NCBI GenBank assembly: GCA_963796325.1
Contig: CAWCLF010000001.1
Coordinates: forward strand, 2,046,001-2,110,000
From: CAVYGN01 sp963796325
GTDB taxonomy: Bacteria; Spirochaetota; Brevinematia; Brevinematales; JAOACQ01
DNA: 64,000 bases
Reading direction: 5' to 3'
The position numbers and the translations under genes were made by a program. Shown here piece by piece: positions 43,639-52,974 of this stretch (position 1 is its first letter; the number at the start of each line of letters is the position of its first letter). The notes beneath the pieces were generated by a model that had not been told where the DNA came from, made no database searches, and saw nothing but the letters and a program-made list of their open reading frames with translations.

Positions 43639-45036
43639 ATGAAATTTGTTTGCAGCATTTTCATAGCGGCGGATATAATAATGCTTAGTGCCCTTTCAGG
43701 CTGTACAGGGGCCCCCGATGATAAGAAAATATCTTCTATAATAGACGGATTTAATTGGTCCGGTTTTTATACATTCAGTTTAAAGCTTGGCGGCCTGAAA
43801 GCGTATTTCGACCCCGACCCGGCGAAAGTTGTAAGGCGGCTCGGCAAAGACGATTTTAACACGGCCGGAATTATCTTTGTCACTCATGATGACTCCCACT
43901 TAGGCGACGACGATGTAAAGTCGATGATTGAAGCGCTTACAAACAACTCGACCATTATAGTCATGCCTTCCCTGGAAGCATTTTGTCTTACAAACAGAAA
44001 TCCCGGTTATAATGTTAAGGGACTTTTACCAGGCAAAAGTATTAAAATAGGCGAACTCGATATTAAGACTGTTCCCGCATACGATATTGTTTTAAGCGAT
44101 ATGGCAATGATCTATCACCCCCGCTCCAACAACTGGCTCGGTTACATTATTACTACGGGAGGCGTAAGAATATATTATACAGGGGCGACCCAATTGATCC
44201 CCGAAATGAGAAATATTCGCTGCGATATACTGATATCCGATATTTACCTGAAGCCGGAACCCGATATTTCCCCGCTTGTCACGCTCGCCAGGTGGACCGG
44301 GGCCAAGGTCTTGATCCCTTTAGGCTACGCTCCGAACGTGATTTATTCCGGACAGCTGGAGAAGGCCCGGAAGGCATTGTCCGGAACATGCTCTATCGTA
44401 ATACCCGCAATCGATTACAAACAGGAGACCCTTTTCGATGCGGCGGCAAAAGGGGATACCGTGTTCATCAAAAATTATAAAGGCGACATCAATTCCAAGA
44501 ATAATTACGGCTGGACCGCAGTGATAACTGCGGCTTATTACGGCCGGGCGGCTGCAGTCAGGGCGCTGGCAGAAAAAGGAGCTGACGTAAACGCGGCGGA
44601 TAATGAGGGTAATACCGTTTTGATGATTGCTGCCCTGAATGGCCGCACGGATAGCGTTAAAGCATTGATAAAGGCCGGGGCTAATGTAAACGCTTTACAT
44701 GAAAACGGCTGGATGCCCTTGATGATGCCTGCTGCATTTGCAAGCAATCACCCCGGCGGGGGTACTGCCTTGATGGATGCGGCAAGGTGCGGTTACACGG
44801 ACACGGTTAAAATATTGATCGAAGCCGGGGCCGATGTCAATGAATTGCGTTTTGACGGCAAGACGGTTTTGATGGAGGCGGCTTATTACGGATACGCGGA
44901 CGTAGTAAAGGCTTTGATCAATAAAGGGGCTGGCGTTAACGCAGCGGATAAATTCGGCAGGACCGCCCTTATTTACGCTTCCTACAAAATGCATACGGAC
45001 ATTGTTAAAGCTTTGAAAGAAGCAGGTGCGAAATAA
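43639..45036 (+). CDS. Lipoprotein fusing a degenerate MBL-like domain to ankyrin repeats
   Basis: A 465-residue lipoprotein with lipobox ALSGC (Cys22). Residues about 35-265 resemble the UlaG-type metallo-beta-lactamase fold (LKLGGLKAYFDPD, IIFVTHDDSHLGDDDV, GVRIYYTGATQL, AKVLIPLGYAP). However, the metal motif reads THDDSHL rather than THxHxDH, so the metal site is broken. Residues about 270-465 are five ankyrin repeats (for example GADVNAADNEGNTVLMIAALNGRTDSVKALIKAGANVNA), one stretched by a Pro/Gly-rich insert. The MBL part probably no longer hydrolyses, and the ankyrins would face the periplasm. This combination is unusual. Confidence 0.82.
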   Translation: MKFVCSIFIAADIIMLSALSGCTGAPDDKKISSIIDGFNWSGFYTFSLKLGGLKAYFDPDPAKVVRRLGKDDFNTAGIIFVTHDDSHLGDDDVKSMIEALTNNSTIIVMPSLEAFCLTNRNPGYNVKGLLPGKSIKIGELDIKTVPAYDIVLSDMAMIYHPRSNNWLGYIITTGGVRIYYTGATQLIPEMRNIRCDILISDIYLKPEPDISPLVTLARWTGAKVLIPLGYAPNVIYSGQLEKARKALSGTCSIVIPAIDYKQETLFDAAAKGDTVFIKNYKGDINSKNNYGWTAVITAAYYGRAAAVRALAEKGADVNAADNEGNTVLMIAALNGRTDSVKALIKAGANVNALHENGWMPLMMPAAFASNHPGGGTALMDAARCGYTDTVKILIEAGADVNELRFDGKTVLMEAAYYGYADVVKALINKGAGVNAADKFGRTALIYASYKMHTDIVKALKEAGAK

Positions 45037-45046
45037 GCCGCTGAGA

Positions 45047-45739
45047 TTATAACAGGAAGCCGAAGGAAACTCCTGCAATAATTGCGCTGCCGTAAGCTCT
45101 AGATATAGGTAGCATCTCTACTGCACCTGATGAAGGTGTCGGCGTTAAATCAAACCCGTAAAATACATATGGTATAACGACAAAATTATCTATTTTTAAA
45201 TTTAAACCTGCCCCGATCTTTAATAGCAATGGGCTGAATACATCATATTCATCCTGGTCTTTTTCAACAGGGCCGCCGTTATAAGTTTCATTTAACAAAA
45301 AAACTTTTTCAATCCCTACAGCAGGCCAGAAACTAATAATACCGGTGCCTATAGGGTACTTAAGATATAGGCTCAGATCAAAGAAGGTATCGGTGTAACC
45401 TTGAACTGTTAAACTTGAAGAAACATTAGTGCTTTGAGTCGAAACTCCCAAAGAAGCGCTGGGCTGACCGGAATTAATGCCATAACCTGCGCTTATGTTC
45501 AAGTAAGTCCAGTCAAAATATGCACTTGCGAACATAATCGGTTCGTTAAATGTAATATACCATGCAGCGGATGTATTATCATAATTATTTAGCGTATAAT
45601 TGCCTGATAATGCATCCGAATATGCCATAAACCTCCAATCGACACCGATGCTTATATTCCTTGACTGCTGATTAGTGTCTTCGCCATAAAGCATAGCCGA
45701 GAAAAACAGGATCGATGCGGCAAGTAAATATTTCTTCAT
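45047..45739 (-). CDS. Outer-membrane beta-barrel-like protein
   Basis: A 230-residue exported protein. Signal peptide at residues 1-19 (KKYLLAASILFFSAMLYGE). The mature part is rich in alternating aromatic/polar strands (SIGVDWRFMAYSDALSGNY, FASAYFDWTYLNISAGYGI, FVVIPYVFYGFDLTP) and ends with GVSFGFLL, compatible with a small eight-stranded barrel. No specific family is recognised. ATG 45739 has AGGAGG 8 nt upstream; the frame extends 11 codons further. A promoter lies just upstream. It is convergent with the ankyrin lipoprotein. Confidence 0.75.
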   Translation of the reverse strand: MKKYLLAASILFFSAMLYGEDTNQQSRNISIGVDWRFMAYSDALSGNYTLNNYDNTSAAWYITFNEPIMFASAYFDWTYLNISAGYGINSGQPSASLGVSTQSTNVSSSLTVQGYTDTFFDLSLYLKYPIGTGIISFWPAVGIEKVFLLNETYNGGPVEKDQDEYDVFSPLLLKIGAGLNLKIDNFVVIPYVFYGFDLTPTPSSGAVEMLPISRAYGSAIIAGVSFGFLL

Positions 45740-45774
45740 GGATATACCCTCCTTTTTATTGCGGCACTGCAATA

Positions 45775-45803
45775 ATTCTATTGATGTGCCAGTTATTTGT
45801 CAA
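45775..45803 (-). promoter_or_regulatory. Promoter of the beta-barrel gene
   Basis: On the minus strand TTGACA (45798-45803), a 17-nt spacer and TAGAAT (45775-45780) lie about 36 bp before the ATG at 45739. Confidence 0.7.
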
Positions 45804-45975
45804 AAAATACTGCTTCACGCAGCATTTCATTTATATGTGACAATGAGATCCATCTTATGATATATTATTTTTGCATATTATTATCACACCCTATAAAATC
45901 TTTCCCAATTGCGGAAATAACAATATTCTTCAGCAATATATGTTAACAGCATATTTTCCGCATAAGGAGTTATTA

Positions 45976-47004
45976 ATGCGAAGATCCGGATTTTTTATTG
46001 CGGCAGTAATATTTATGCTGCCGGTAATATGTGCGGCGCAGGATAACCTGTACAAAGTGGAGAAGATTATTAAAGCCGGAGGAACAGGCGGATATGACTA
46101 TGTCTATGCAGATTCTGACGGACGTAAATTATATGCCGCCAGAACCGGCAAAGAAAACCGGCTCATGGTTTTCGATCTGGATACATTGAAATTATTGGCT
46201 GAAATTTCCAATATAAATGCCCATGGAGTTGCCGTTTCCGCAAAATCGGGGCATGGTTTTGCTTCGAGCAAACCGGTTGCAATGTGGGATACAAAAACAT
46301 TAGGTCTCCTGAAGACAATTGAAGTCGAAGGTAACCCCGATGGTATCTTATACGACGGGTTTAATGACCGGGTTTATATATTCAGCCATAAAATTCCCAA
46401 CGCTACCGTGATTAACGCATCAAGCGGATCTGTTATTGGAACAATTGATCTGGGCGGCGCACCGGAACAGGCTGTTACCGACGGCAAGGGGCATGTTTAT
46501 GTGGATATTGAAGACAGGAATAATATAGCTGTAATCGATGCCTGTAATTTAACCGTAATTTCTCATTACAATCTTGCCGGCAGGGGCGGCAAATGCGCAG
46601 GTCTTGCAATAGATCCGAAAAATCAAATCCTGTTTGCAGCCTGCCGCGATCCTCAAACCATGGTGATCCTGAGCGCAGTAAACGGAAAAATCATTTCAGC
46701 GCTGCCCATCGGCAAAAACTCGGACGGGGCAGTATTTAATCCTGATACTATGGAAGCTTTCAGCTCTCAAAGCGACGGGACTCTAACTATAGTCAAAGAA
46801 AACAATCCTGCCGGTTTTATCATTGAACAAAACCTTTTAACTATGCCGAATGCAAAAACCCTGACGCTTGATGCCAAAACAGGCAGGATATTTCTTATTG
46901 CCGCAGAATTCAGCCCTTTACCGGCGGTTCAGGAGAAGGGGAAGCATCCGCAGCATGGACCTATGGTTCCTGATTCTTTTTCCATAATCGAAGTGAGTAA
47001 ATAA
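45976..47004 (+). CDS. Exported YVTN/beta-propeller protein
   Basis: A 342-residue exported protein. The signal peptide runs about 1-20 (FFIAAVIFMLPVICAAQ). The rest is a series of seven or so propeller blades: YDYVYADSDGRKLYAARTGKENRLMVFD, NPDGILYDGFNDRVYIFSHKIPNATVINASSGSVIGTIDLGG, GKCAGLAIDPKNQILFAACRDPQTMVILSA and others, typical of the YVTN or NHL class. Such proteins bind ligands or partners; no enzyme motif is seen. AAGGAG lies 6 nt before ATG 45976, and the open frame upstream to 45871 is not used. Confidence 0.85.
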   Translation: MRRSGFFIAAVIFMLPVICAAQDNLYKVEKIIKAGGTGGYDYVYADSDGRKLYAARTGKENRLMVFDLDTLKLLAEISNINAHGVAVSAKSGHGFASSKPVAMWDTKTLGLLKTIEVEGNPDGILYDGFNDRVYIFSHKIPNATVINASSGSVIGTIDLGGAPEQAVTDGKGHVYVDIEDRNNIAVIDACNLTVISHYNLAGRGGKCAGLAIDPKNQILFAACRDPQTMVILSAVNGKIISALPIGKNSDGAVFNPDTMEAFSSQSDGTLTIVKENNPAGFIIEQNLLTMPNAKTLTLDAKTGRIFLIAAEFSPLPAVQEKGKHPQHGPMVPDSFSIIEVSK

Positions 47005-47040
47005 AAAATGCGAAGATAGTTGTTTAAAAAGCACAGCCTG

Positions 47041-48126
47041 TCAAATTACATCCCGGTATCTTAGCGTGATTGCTTTTTCCGGGCATATTTCCTGGCAGCA
47101 GAAACATGAAATGCAGACTTTGGCATCGACCATGGGGATATTTTCTTTCATAGTTAAAGCTGATACCGGGCAATGAGATACACAAGTTTCACATCCGGTG
47201 CAGGTTTCCGGGTCGGCCGCGGGAAACACAAAGGTCCGTTTTCCAAAGATTCCCTGCATGGCTGGATTTCTGGAAACAGAAGCCTCTCCGCCGAGAGGAG
47301 GGAGTTTAAAATCAGGGATTCTCAAGAGTTTTCCGATAATTTCAATTTTCTCCGGATCGTAATCACCTAGCCCGGTTTCTTTTGCTTTTTGCAGAAATCG
47401 GAGCTTGCCCGGATCGCATCCCATCATCACTGCCATAACGGCATCGACGGCGACGGCGTTATCCGAGGCAATAATACTGCCGATATCTCTCAGGTCCGGT
47501 GAAGCCGGGCCGTTGCCCTCCATGCCTGTAACCGCATCGACTATAATGAGATCGGGAACTCTGAGCCTGAATACATCCACAATTAATTCATGAAAACCCC
47601 CGGGGGTTCCTGCCGCCCTGTGAAGTCTGCCCTTCTGAGCTCCCGGCAGAATTCCGAAACTGTTTTTTATTGCACCCGATACTACGGTCAGACCATGCGT
47701 CTTGAACTTGGGAAGGCTGATAACAACATCCGCTTCGATTACAGCGCTCGAAACGTTTAATGTTTTAAACCCGTATTTATTGAATTCGATCTGTTTTGCA
47801 TCGGATCCGATATTCTTATAATAGCCTTTTGAAGCTTCCATAAGCCCTGTTGTCTTAAAACTTTCTTCATTTTCACCGTAATTGTACATCCCGGGATTAT
47901 CGCCGACGATAATCGATGATGGATTGAATGTTTCGACCTTGCTTATTACTGCCGAAAGGACGGCTGGGTGTGTCACTATATTTTCATCGACTTTCGATGC
48001 TCGGAGCACATTCGGTTTCAACAGGACCTTTTTACCTTTGAGTTCAACCGGAAATATTTCAAATGCAAGGTCGATTGCGGATTTAAGATTATCATACGAC
48101 GCTTTGCTTATCATTACTTTTGACAT
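47041..48126 (-). CDS. DUF362 protein with C-terminal 4Fe-4S ferredoxin
   Basis: A 361-residue protein. Residues about 1-275 form the DUF362 domain (VLLKPNVLRASKVDENIVTHPAVLSAVI, ISLPKFKTHGLTVVSGAIKNSFGILPG). A 2x4Fe-4S ferredoxin tail follows, with CTGCETCVSHCP and CISCFCCQEICP. The family is common in anaerobes and thought to act in electron transfer or enzyme maturation, but no reaction is defined. GGAGG lies 9 nt upstream. It is monocistronic. Confidence 0.9.
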   Translation of the reverse strand: MSKVMISKASYDNLKSAIDLAFEIFPVELKGKKVLLKPNVLRASKVDENIVTHPAVLSAVISKVETFNPSSIIVGDNPGMYNYGENEESFKTTGLMEASKGYYKNIGSDAKQIEFNKYGFKTLNVSSAVIEADVVISLPKFKTHGLTVVSGAIKNSFGILPGAQKGRLHRAAGTPGGFHELIVDVFRLRVPDLIIVDAVTGMEGNGPASPDLRDIGSIIASDNAVAVDAVMAVMMGCDPGKLRFLQKAKETGLGDYDPEKIEIIGKLLRIPDFKLPPLGGEASVSRNPAMQGIFGKRTFVFPAADPETCTGCETCVSHCPVSALTMKENIPMVDAKVCISCFCCQEICPEKAITLRYRDVI

Positions 48127-48329
48127 AGGACCTATCCTCCATTTATTTCAAGAAAGAATTTAATATATTCAAAAATGCAGTTTTCAACCACTTGATTCCC
48201 TGCCGACTTATTTAAGCCTCCATTTTTGACAAATAATAAATCGGCAATTAAACAATAGCAAATAATGTTAAAAACATATGAAAGGCAGCCATCTTGAGTC
48301 AGACCGGTTTATGCAAAAAAGCAGGAATT

Positions 48330-49604
48330 TCAGCCGGCTTTTGTGAGTTTTACAACAGCTTCCATATGTATGGTGTGCGGGAACATATCAATACCCCGGG
48401 AATAAACCGCTTTATAATGCAGACCCTGCAGGTCCTTTAAATCCGCAGCAAGCGACCCTGGAGAACAGGAAACATATATGATATCCCTGGGATTAATCCT
48501 CGATATTTCTCTTAAAACCCTCCTGCCGCAGCCTTCCCTCGGCGGATCGATTATTACGGTTATGAATTTTCCCGGTTTTATATCCCTTATAACCTTTTCC
48601 ACATCGCCTGCTATAAAATCACAATTCGTTATCCCGTTGATCGATGCATTTATACAGGCTGATTTAACGGATTCCGGTACAAAATCTATCCCCAGGACCC
48701 GGCCTGTCTTACGGGAAGCGCTTAGAGAGAAAAATCCTGATCCGCAATAAAGATCGAGTATGGCAGGAGGTCCTTCATCTATAAGATCCAGTACCGAATT
48801 TAAAAGAAATTCCGCCTGTGTAAAGTTGGTCTGGAAAAAACCGTTAAGAGGAATCCCGTATGTTATCCCGTTTATTTTAGTTTTTATATTGTCAATCCCT
48901 TCAATCATTCTGCAAAACCTGTACGACGAAGCCATTATCCCTTTTACATCAGGGATTTCCTTGATAATTCTCCGGGCAATTTCATGAACAGATCTGGTCA
49001 TCCTTTTCACAAATAAGCAAAGTCCGGCTTTACCTTCCAGAGATCCCCTGATATGGACCTGCAGTATCTCAAGAGGCCATGAAAAACATTTAATAATTTT
49101 AAAGATACTGCGGTTGACATCGATTTCAAGCGGGCAGTCGCTTATATGAAGTCCATTTTTAGAATCATCCCGCGTAAACACAAGCCTGCCGTTCGAATTA
49201 AGAAGCGACATCTTGTTCCTGCAGCCGAATGGTTTTTCCATCCCCTTGAATTTCTCAAGTTTTACAATTTTAATACCGTTCAGGTCAAAATCATCTCTTA
49301 ATATTTTCTCCTTGTAATCTAGCTGCGCATTATAATTCATATTGAGCCATTGACATCCGCCGCACATCATGCCGAAGGAAGGGCACTTATCAGGGACCCT
49401 GTCCGGCGAAGGTTCAAGTATTTCTAATATTTTTCCGTAAAGAATTTTGCCGCCGCCTCCGGCGACCCTGACCTTCAGAAAGTCCCCCGGAACGGAACGC
49501 GGGACAACGATCTTTCCGCTTTCCGATGCTCCCCGTCCGTCAGGCAGGAACGATTCAATGCGGACTTCCATAATTTTACCGGCCGGGTTCATGCCTTCTT
49601 TCAC
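48330..49604 (-). CDS. TrmA/RlmD-type uracil-5-methyltransferase
   Basis: SAM-dependent methyltransferase of 424 residues that makes 5-methyluridine in rRNA or tRNA. The N-terminal TRAM domain spans about residues 10-65. The 4Fe-4S cysteines are in CPSFGMMCGGCQW plus SDCPLE. The SAM site is LDLYCGSGFFSLSASR. The catalytic cysteine lies in YVSCSP and the base Glu in HMEAVVKL near the end. Presence of the Fe-S cluster fits RlmD or RlmCD; the exact target base is unclear. GTG at 49604 has AAGGA with a 7-nt spacer, better than the ATG at codon 5. Confidence 0.9.
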   Translation of the reverse strand: MKEGMNPAGKIMEVRIESFLPDGRGASESGKIVVPRSVPGDFLKVRVAGGGGKILYGKILEILEPSPDRVPDKCPSFGMMCGGCQWLNMNYNAQLDYKEKILRDDFDLNGIKIVKLEKFKGMEKPFGCRNKMSLLNSNGRLVFTRDDSKNGLHISDCPLEIDVNRSIFKIIKCFSWPLEILQVHIRGSLEGKAGLCLFVKRMTRSVHEIARRIIKEIPDVKGIMASSYRFCRMIEGIDNIKTKINGITYGIPLNGFFQTNFTQAEFLLNSVLDLIDEGPPAILDLYCGSGFFSLSASRKTGRVLGIDFVPESVKSACINASINGITNCDFIAGDVEKVIRDIKPGKFITVIIDPPREGCGRRVLREISRINPRDIIYVSCSPGSLAADLKDLQGLHYKAVYSRGIDMFPHTIHMEAVVKLTKAG

Positions 49605-49750
49605 ATTATATTCCTTTTATAATAATATATAACAACGCAGTTAAAGAATAAAGTATTATCGATAAAATCAATAGAAAGGCAGCCGGTTACGGCGAGGAAG
49701 GTAAAGCCCTTCATCCGGTTTTCCCTGTTGGAGGGTCGGGTTTGTTAATA

Positions 49751-51112
49751 TTATTTTCGCACCTCATTTTCAATAGATTTCTCGATCTCCCAGAATTTGG
49801 CGAGGGCTTTTCTGAATCTTCTCTTCCCTGGATCATAAACAGCATCGGTTTTTTCAATCTCTCTGCCCAGATCGACCTCCAGAAGCGGCGACTTTTTTAT
49901 CGACAGCACCTGGGACGGATAAACGCTTCGGTGGCCGGTAATCAGAAAACTTATAATACAGGAGATCGCCGCATAAGGAGCTATTTGAGGGCCGAAAAGC
50001 TCTACCGCCATTATACTGGCGGCAATCGGCGTATTGGCGGCGCCGGCAAGGAGGCTCACAAAGCCTAAAGCGGCGAAAGTTGAAACGCTCAGTTTAAATA
50101 AGCTTGCATAAAACGCACCGGCTGTCGATCCCACAAAGAAAACCGGCGTAATAATCCCTCCGCTTCCCCCGAAGTTCAGGGTTATGCTGGTAAAAACCGA
50201 TTTCATCAAAAAGTCGTACCATTTAACAGGGTTCCCCTGGAGGCAGTACTGGATCGTATCCAGCCCGAGTCCAAGATATTTGCCTGAAAGAAGAAAAGTA
50301 AAAATGACAAGAACGGCGCCTCCGATGATCCCTTTAAAGGGCGGCCATATTTTATTCATTGCGCTTGAGATGTTCTTTCCAAGAACCATTATTTCTACCA
50401 GTAAAAAGGAACAAAGCCCGAAGAAGATCCCGGCCAGCAGGACTTTTGAAAAGAACAACCCGGTAAATTCGGGGATAAAATTCAACTGGCTATGAAAATA
50501 TGTTATGCCCAGGGATGATGAAATCTCGTAACTGATAATTCCGGCCATGAATGAAGGAAGGAGGACATCGTAAAGCAGGCTGCCGACAAAAAGGACCTCT
50601 ATCCCGAAAATGGCCCCGGCAATCGGAGTACCGAAGACGGCTGCAAATCCCGCGCTGATCCCGCAGATCACCAGTTTTTTACGGTCTGCGTCGTCAAACC
50701 TGAAAATATCGGCGAATATGGACGCCAGGCCGGCGCCGATCTGGGCGCTTGGCCCTTCCTTACCTGCGGAACCCCCCGAGGCCAGCGTAATGACCGTTGC
50801 CGCAAGTTTTACAGGAATAACAGCCGCTTTTATCCTGCCTGAATTTTTATGGACTGCCTCTATCACTTTTTCAGTTCCATGGCCTTCGGCATCCGGCGCC
50901 AGGTATTTTACAGCAAGAGCAGAGAGGAAAAATGCAACGGGGAGAAAGAGAAAAGTATAGGGAAATTTATGGGCTATATCGGTACTCCAATTCAAAAGTT
51001 TCAAGAACCCGGTTGTGGACAATCCTACAATAATCCCTATTACGGTTGAAAGGAAAAGCCATTTGATTATGCTTACAAACAATATAGTCTGTTCTGAAAT
51101 TCTCATTTTCAT
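49751..51112 (-). CDS. ClC-family chloride channel or H+/Cl- antiporter
   Basis: Integral membrane protein of 453 residues with about ten helices. The ClC signature GGSAGKEGPSAQIG contains the gating glutamate of GKEGP, as in antiporters. Other signatures are GFAAVFGTPIAGAIFGIEV and GGSGGIITPVFFVGSTAGAF. The C-terminal 50 residues are a short cytoplasmic tail without CBS domains. Its start lies 18 bp after the TetR stop, so it probably belongs to the permease/TetR operon. A role in acid or ion stress is plausible. Confidence 0.9.
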   Translation of the reverse strand: MKMRISEQTILFVSIIKWLFLSTVIGIIVGLSTTGFLKLLNWSTDIAHKFPYTFLFLPVAFFLSALAVKYLAPDAEGHGTEKVIEAVHKNSGRIKAAVIPVKLAATVITLASGGSAGKEGPSAQIGAGLASIFADIFRFDDADRKKLVICGISAGFAAVFGTPIAGAIFGIEVLFVGSLLYDVLLPSFMAGIISYEISSSLGITYFHSQLNFIPEFTGLFFSKVLLAGIFFGLCSFLLVEIMVLGKNISSAMNKIWPPFKGIIGGAVLVIFTFLLSGKYLGLGLDTIQYCLQGNPVKWYDFLMKSVFTSITLNFGGSGGIITPVFFVGSTAGAFYASLFKLSVSTFAALGFVSLLAGAANTPIAASIMAVELFGPQIAPYAAISCIISFLITGHRSVYPSQVLSIKKSPLLEVDLGREIEKTDAVYDPGKRRFRKALAKFWEIEKSIENEVRK

Positions 51113-51130
51113 CTGTTGGTAATTCTCCTT

Positions 51131-51742
51131 TTATTTTGAACAAATTCCGGCAACGATAGACCGGACATATAGCATTCTTTTATCCGGATCATTAAAATAA
51201 TCCCTGAAATCGGGTATTGTTTCCCTGGCAAGCGGAGGGTACATAATAGCGCCTCTGAGCTGGAATAGTTTCAGATAAACATCTTTTTCTCTCATATTGC
51301 CTGATATTTGTTTGAGCAAATTGAGGTTTCTCAACACGATATCGTTCTGCAAAATCACAAGCTCCCGGATATATTCCTCCCTGATCATGCCTTTTATCAT
51401 GATTTCGTCGAAATAAAATAATCCGATAAGCGCCGGGTGATACCAGAAAATTTCCAGCATCTTCTCAAACAGGGCGGCAAGCTTATCGATCGGATTTGTT
51501 GCATCATCCATCGATTCATATACTTTGCTCATCACATTAAAATAATTCTTCTTCAGGGTCTCCAGAATCAAATTCTCTTTAGACTTGAAGTAATAATTCA
51601 CAAGGCTGACGTTTTTCAATCCCAGAAATTTCCCGACCTTCCTTGCAGTTATTCCTGCAAAGCCTTCTTTTCCGATGATTTCCATAGCCGCATTACGGAT
51701 CCCGTTTTTAATATTTTCCCTGTCTTTTTTTTTAGTTTCCAT
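51131..51742 (-). CDS. TetR-family regulator
   Basis: A 203-residue repressor. The N-terminal helix-turn-helix is at about 12-60 (ITARKVGKFLGLKNVSLVNYYFKSKENLI). The rest is an all-helical ligand-binding domain with no recognisable ligand type. It is the third gene of a leftward run after two permeases and before a ClC channel. A palindrome over the operon promoter (54219-54237) is the likely autoregulatory operator. Confidence 0.88.
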   Translation of the reverse strand: METKKKDRENIKNGIRNAAMEIIGKEGFAGITARKVGKFLGLKNVSLVNYYFKSKENLILETLKKNYFNVMSKVYESMDDATNPIDKLAALFEKMLEIFWYHPALIGLFYFDEIMIKGMIREEYIRELVILQNDIVLRNLNLLKQISGNMREKDVYLKLFQLRGAIMYPPLARETIPDFRDYFNDPDKRMLYVRSIVAGICSK

Positions 51743-51755
51743 GTTCCCGCCTTAA

Positions 51756-52964
51756 TCAAATCTTCTTCAATGCTTCTGCAGGCGATAGTTTTCTTGCCCT
51801 GTATGCCGGAACCATCGATGCTAAAGAGGAAACGGCAGCTGAAAGGACGATAGTTAAAACCAGGATAATAATGCTTGCCGAAGGGTAGATCATATTATCA
51901 AGAGGTATATCCACTTTATCCATAAATACCGAGATATCTACGCCGGTAAAACTAAACATCAGGACGAATATATAACCCGCGATTCCCCCGATAATTCCTC
52001 CGATTGAGCCTATAATTCCGCCTTCAAAAATAAAATTGATAAAAAGCTCTCTGTCTGTCATGCCAAGGGCTTTCAACATTCCTATTTCCTGCATCCTCTC
52101 GAAAACCGCCATCATCATGGTATTGACAATCACAAATGATGCAAGAAACAGTATCAGCACCTCAAAAAAGATCATTATATTATCCATCATTTTCAGAACA
52201 TCGTAAAAACTTCCGAGCTGACGCGAGTAGGAAAGCGCCAGAAAACCGCCGGGCAGGACTTTCCGGATTTGATCAGCAGCTATATCCGAATACTCATTTT
52301 TTTTTGTAAAGACATAAATTTCGGATACGGCATCCCCGGTTTTGAGGAGTTTTTTAGCGTCGTCCAGCCCGATAAAAAAAAAGTCCCTGTCCATTACCGT
52401 TACACCGAAATGAAAAATACCGGCGATAGGAAGTTTTATTCCGTTCAGCCCGCCTTCGCTTGTTTTTGTCGCCAGGAGCAGTTTCTCACCGATTTTAACT
52501 CCAAGATTTCCGGCCAGTATATCTCCGATATAAATTCCATGAGTAAGGAAATTGCCTTTTTTTATAAAACGCTTCAAGTCAAGCATGCTATCTTTAAGTT
52601 CAATGCCTTCGCCTGTCGCGGGAACGGTCTGGTCGCCTTTTGCGAGAAGGATCCCGAAACGCAATCTTTGCTCAACTGAAGCAACCCCGGAGATCTTCAT
52701 GATTTTTTCTTCAATTGATGCCGGTCCGTTAATAAGTTCGTCAACAGGAAGAAAACGCTCCCTTTTATAAAATCCGCCGGTGACGATGCGGACATTTCCC
52801 GTCTGGTATTTCACATAACCGTTCCAGATATTATCCATCACTCCGCGAACCCAGCCGTCTGTTGATGCCGCTACTACAGCTGCTATAAATATCGAAAGGC
52901 CTGTCAGGAAAGACCTTTTTTTATTCCGGAACACGTTCCTGAACGCGAATATAAATAAGTTCAT
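51756..52964 (-). CDS. MacB/LolC-type ABC transporter permease (second of pair)
   Basis: A 402-residue inner-membrane permease. One N-terminal membrane span (RNVFRNKKRSFLTGLSIFIAAVV), a large periplasmic MacB_PCD domain at about 45-270, then three C-terminal spans of the FtsX domain, with EIGMLKALGMTDRELF and the terminal LASMVPAYRARKLSPAEALKKI. The pair resembles LolC/LolE of lipoprotein release or MacB-like exporters. The encoded ATPase partner is not in this window. It follows its paralogue by 10 bp and is likely translated from the same RNA. Confidence 0.9.
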   Translation of the reverse strand: MNLFIFAFRNVFRNKKRSFLTGLSIFIAAVVAASTDGWVRGVMDNIWNGYVKYQTGNVRIVTGGFYKRERFLPVDELINGPASIEEKIMKISGVASVEQRLRFGILLAKGDQTVPATGEGIELKDSMLDLKRFIKKGNFLTHGIYIGDILAGNLGVKIGEKLLLATKTSEGGLNGIKLPIAGIFHFGVTVMDRDFFFIGLDDAKKLLKTGDAVSEIYVFTKKNEYSDIAADQIRKVLPGGFLALSYSRQLGSFYDVLKMMDNIMIFFEVLILFLASFVIVNTMMMAVFERMQEIGMLKALGMTDRELFINFIFEGGIIGSIGGIIGGIAGYIFVLMFSFTGVDISVFMDKVDIPLDNMIYPSASIIILVLTIVLSAAVSSLASMVPAYRARKLSPAEALKKI

Positions 52965-52974
52965 GCAGCCCTCC

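Noticed and set aside
49640..49745. Possible riboswitch-like folded stretch upstream of the methyltransferase gene
   Set aside because: Short GC repeats are present, but no conserved riboswitch core (such as c-di-GMP, TPP or SAM) can be recognised.
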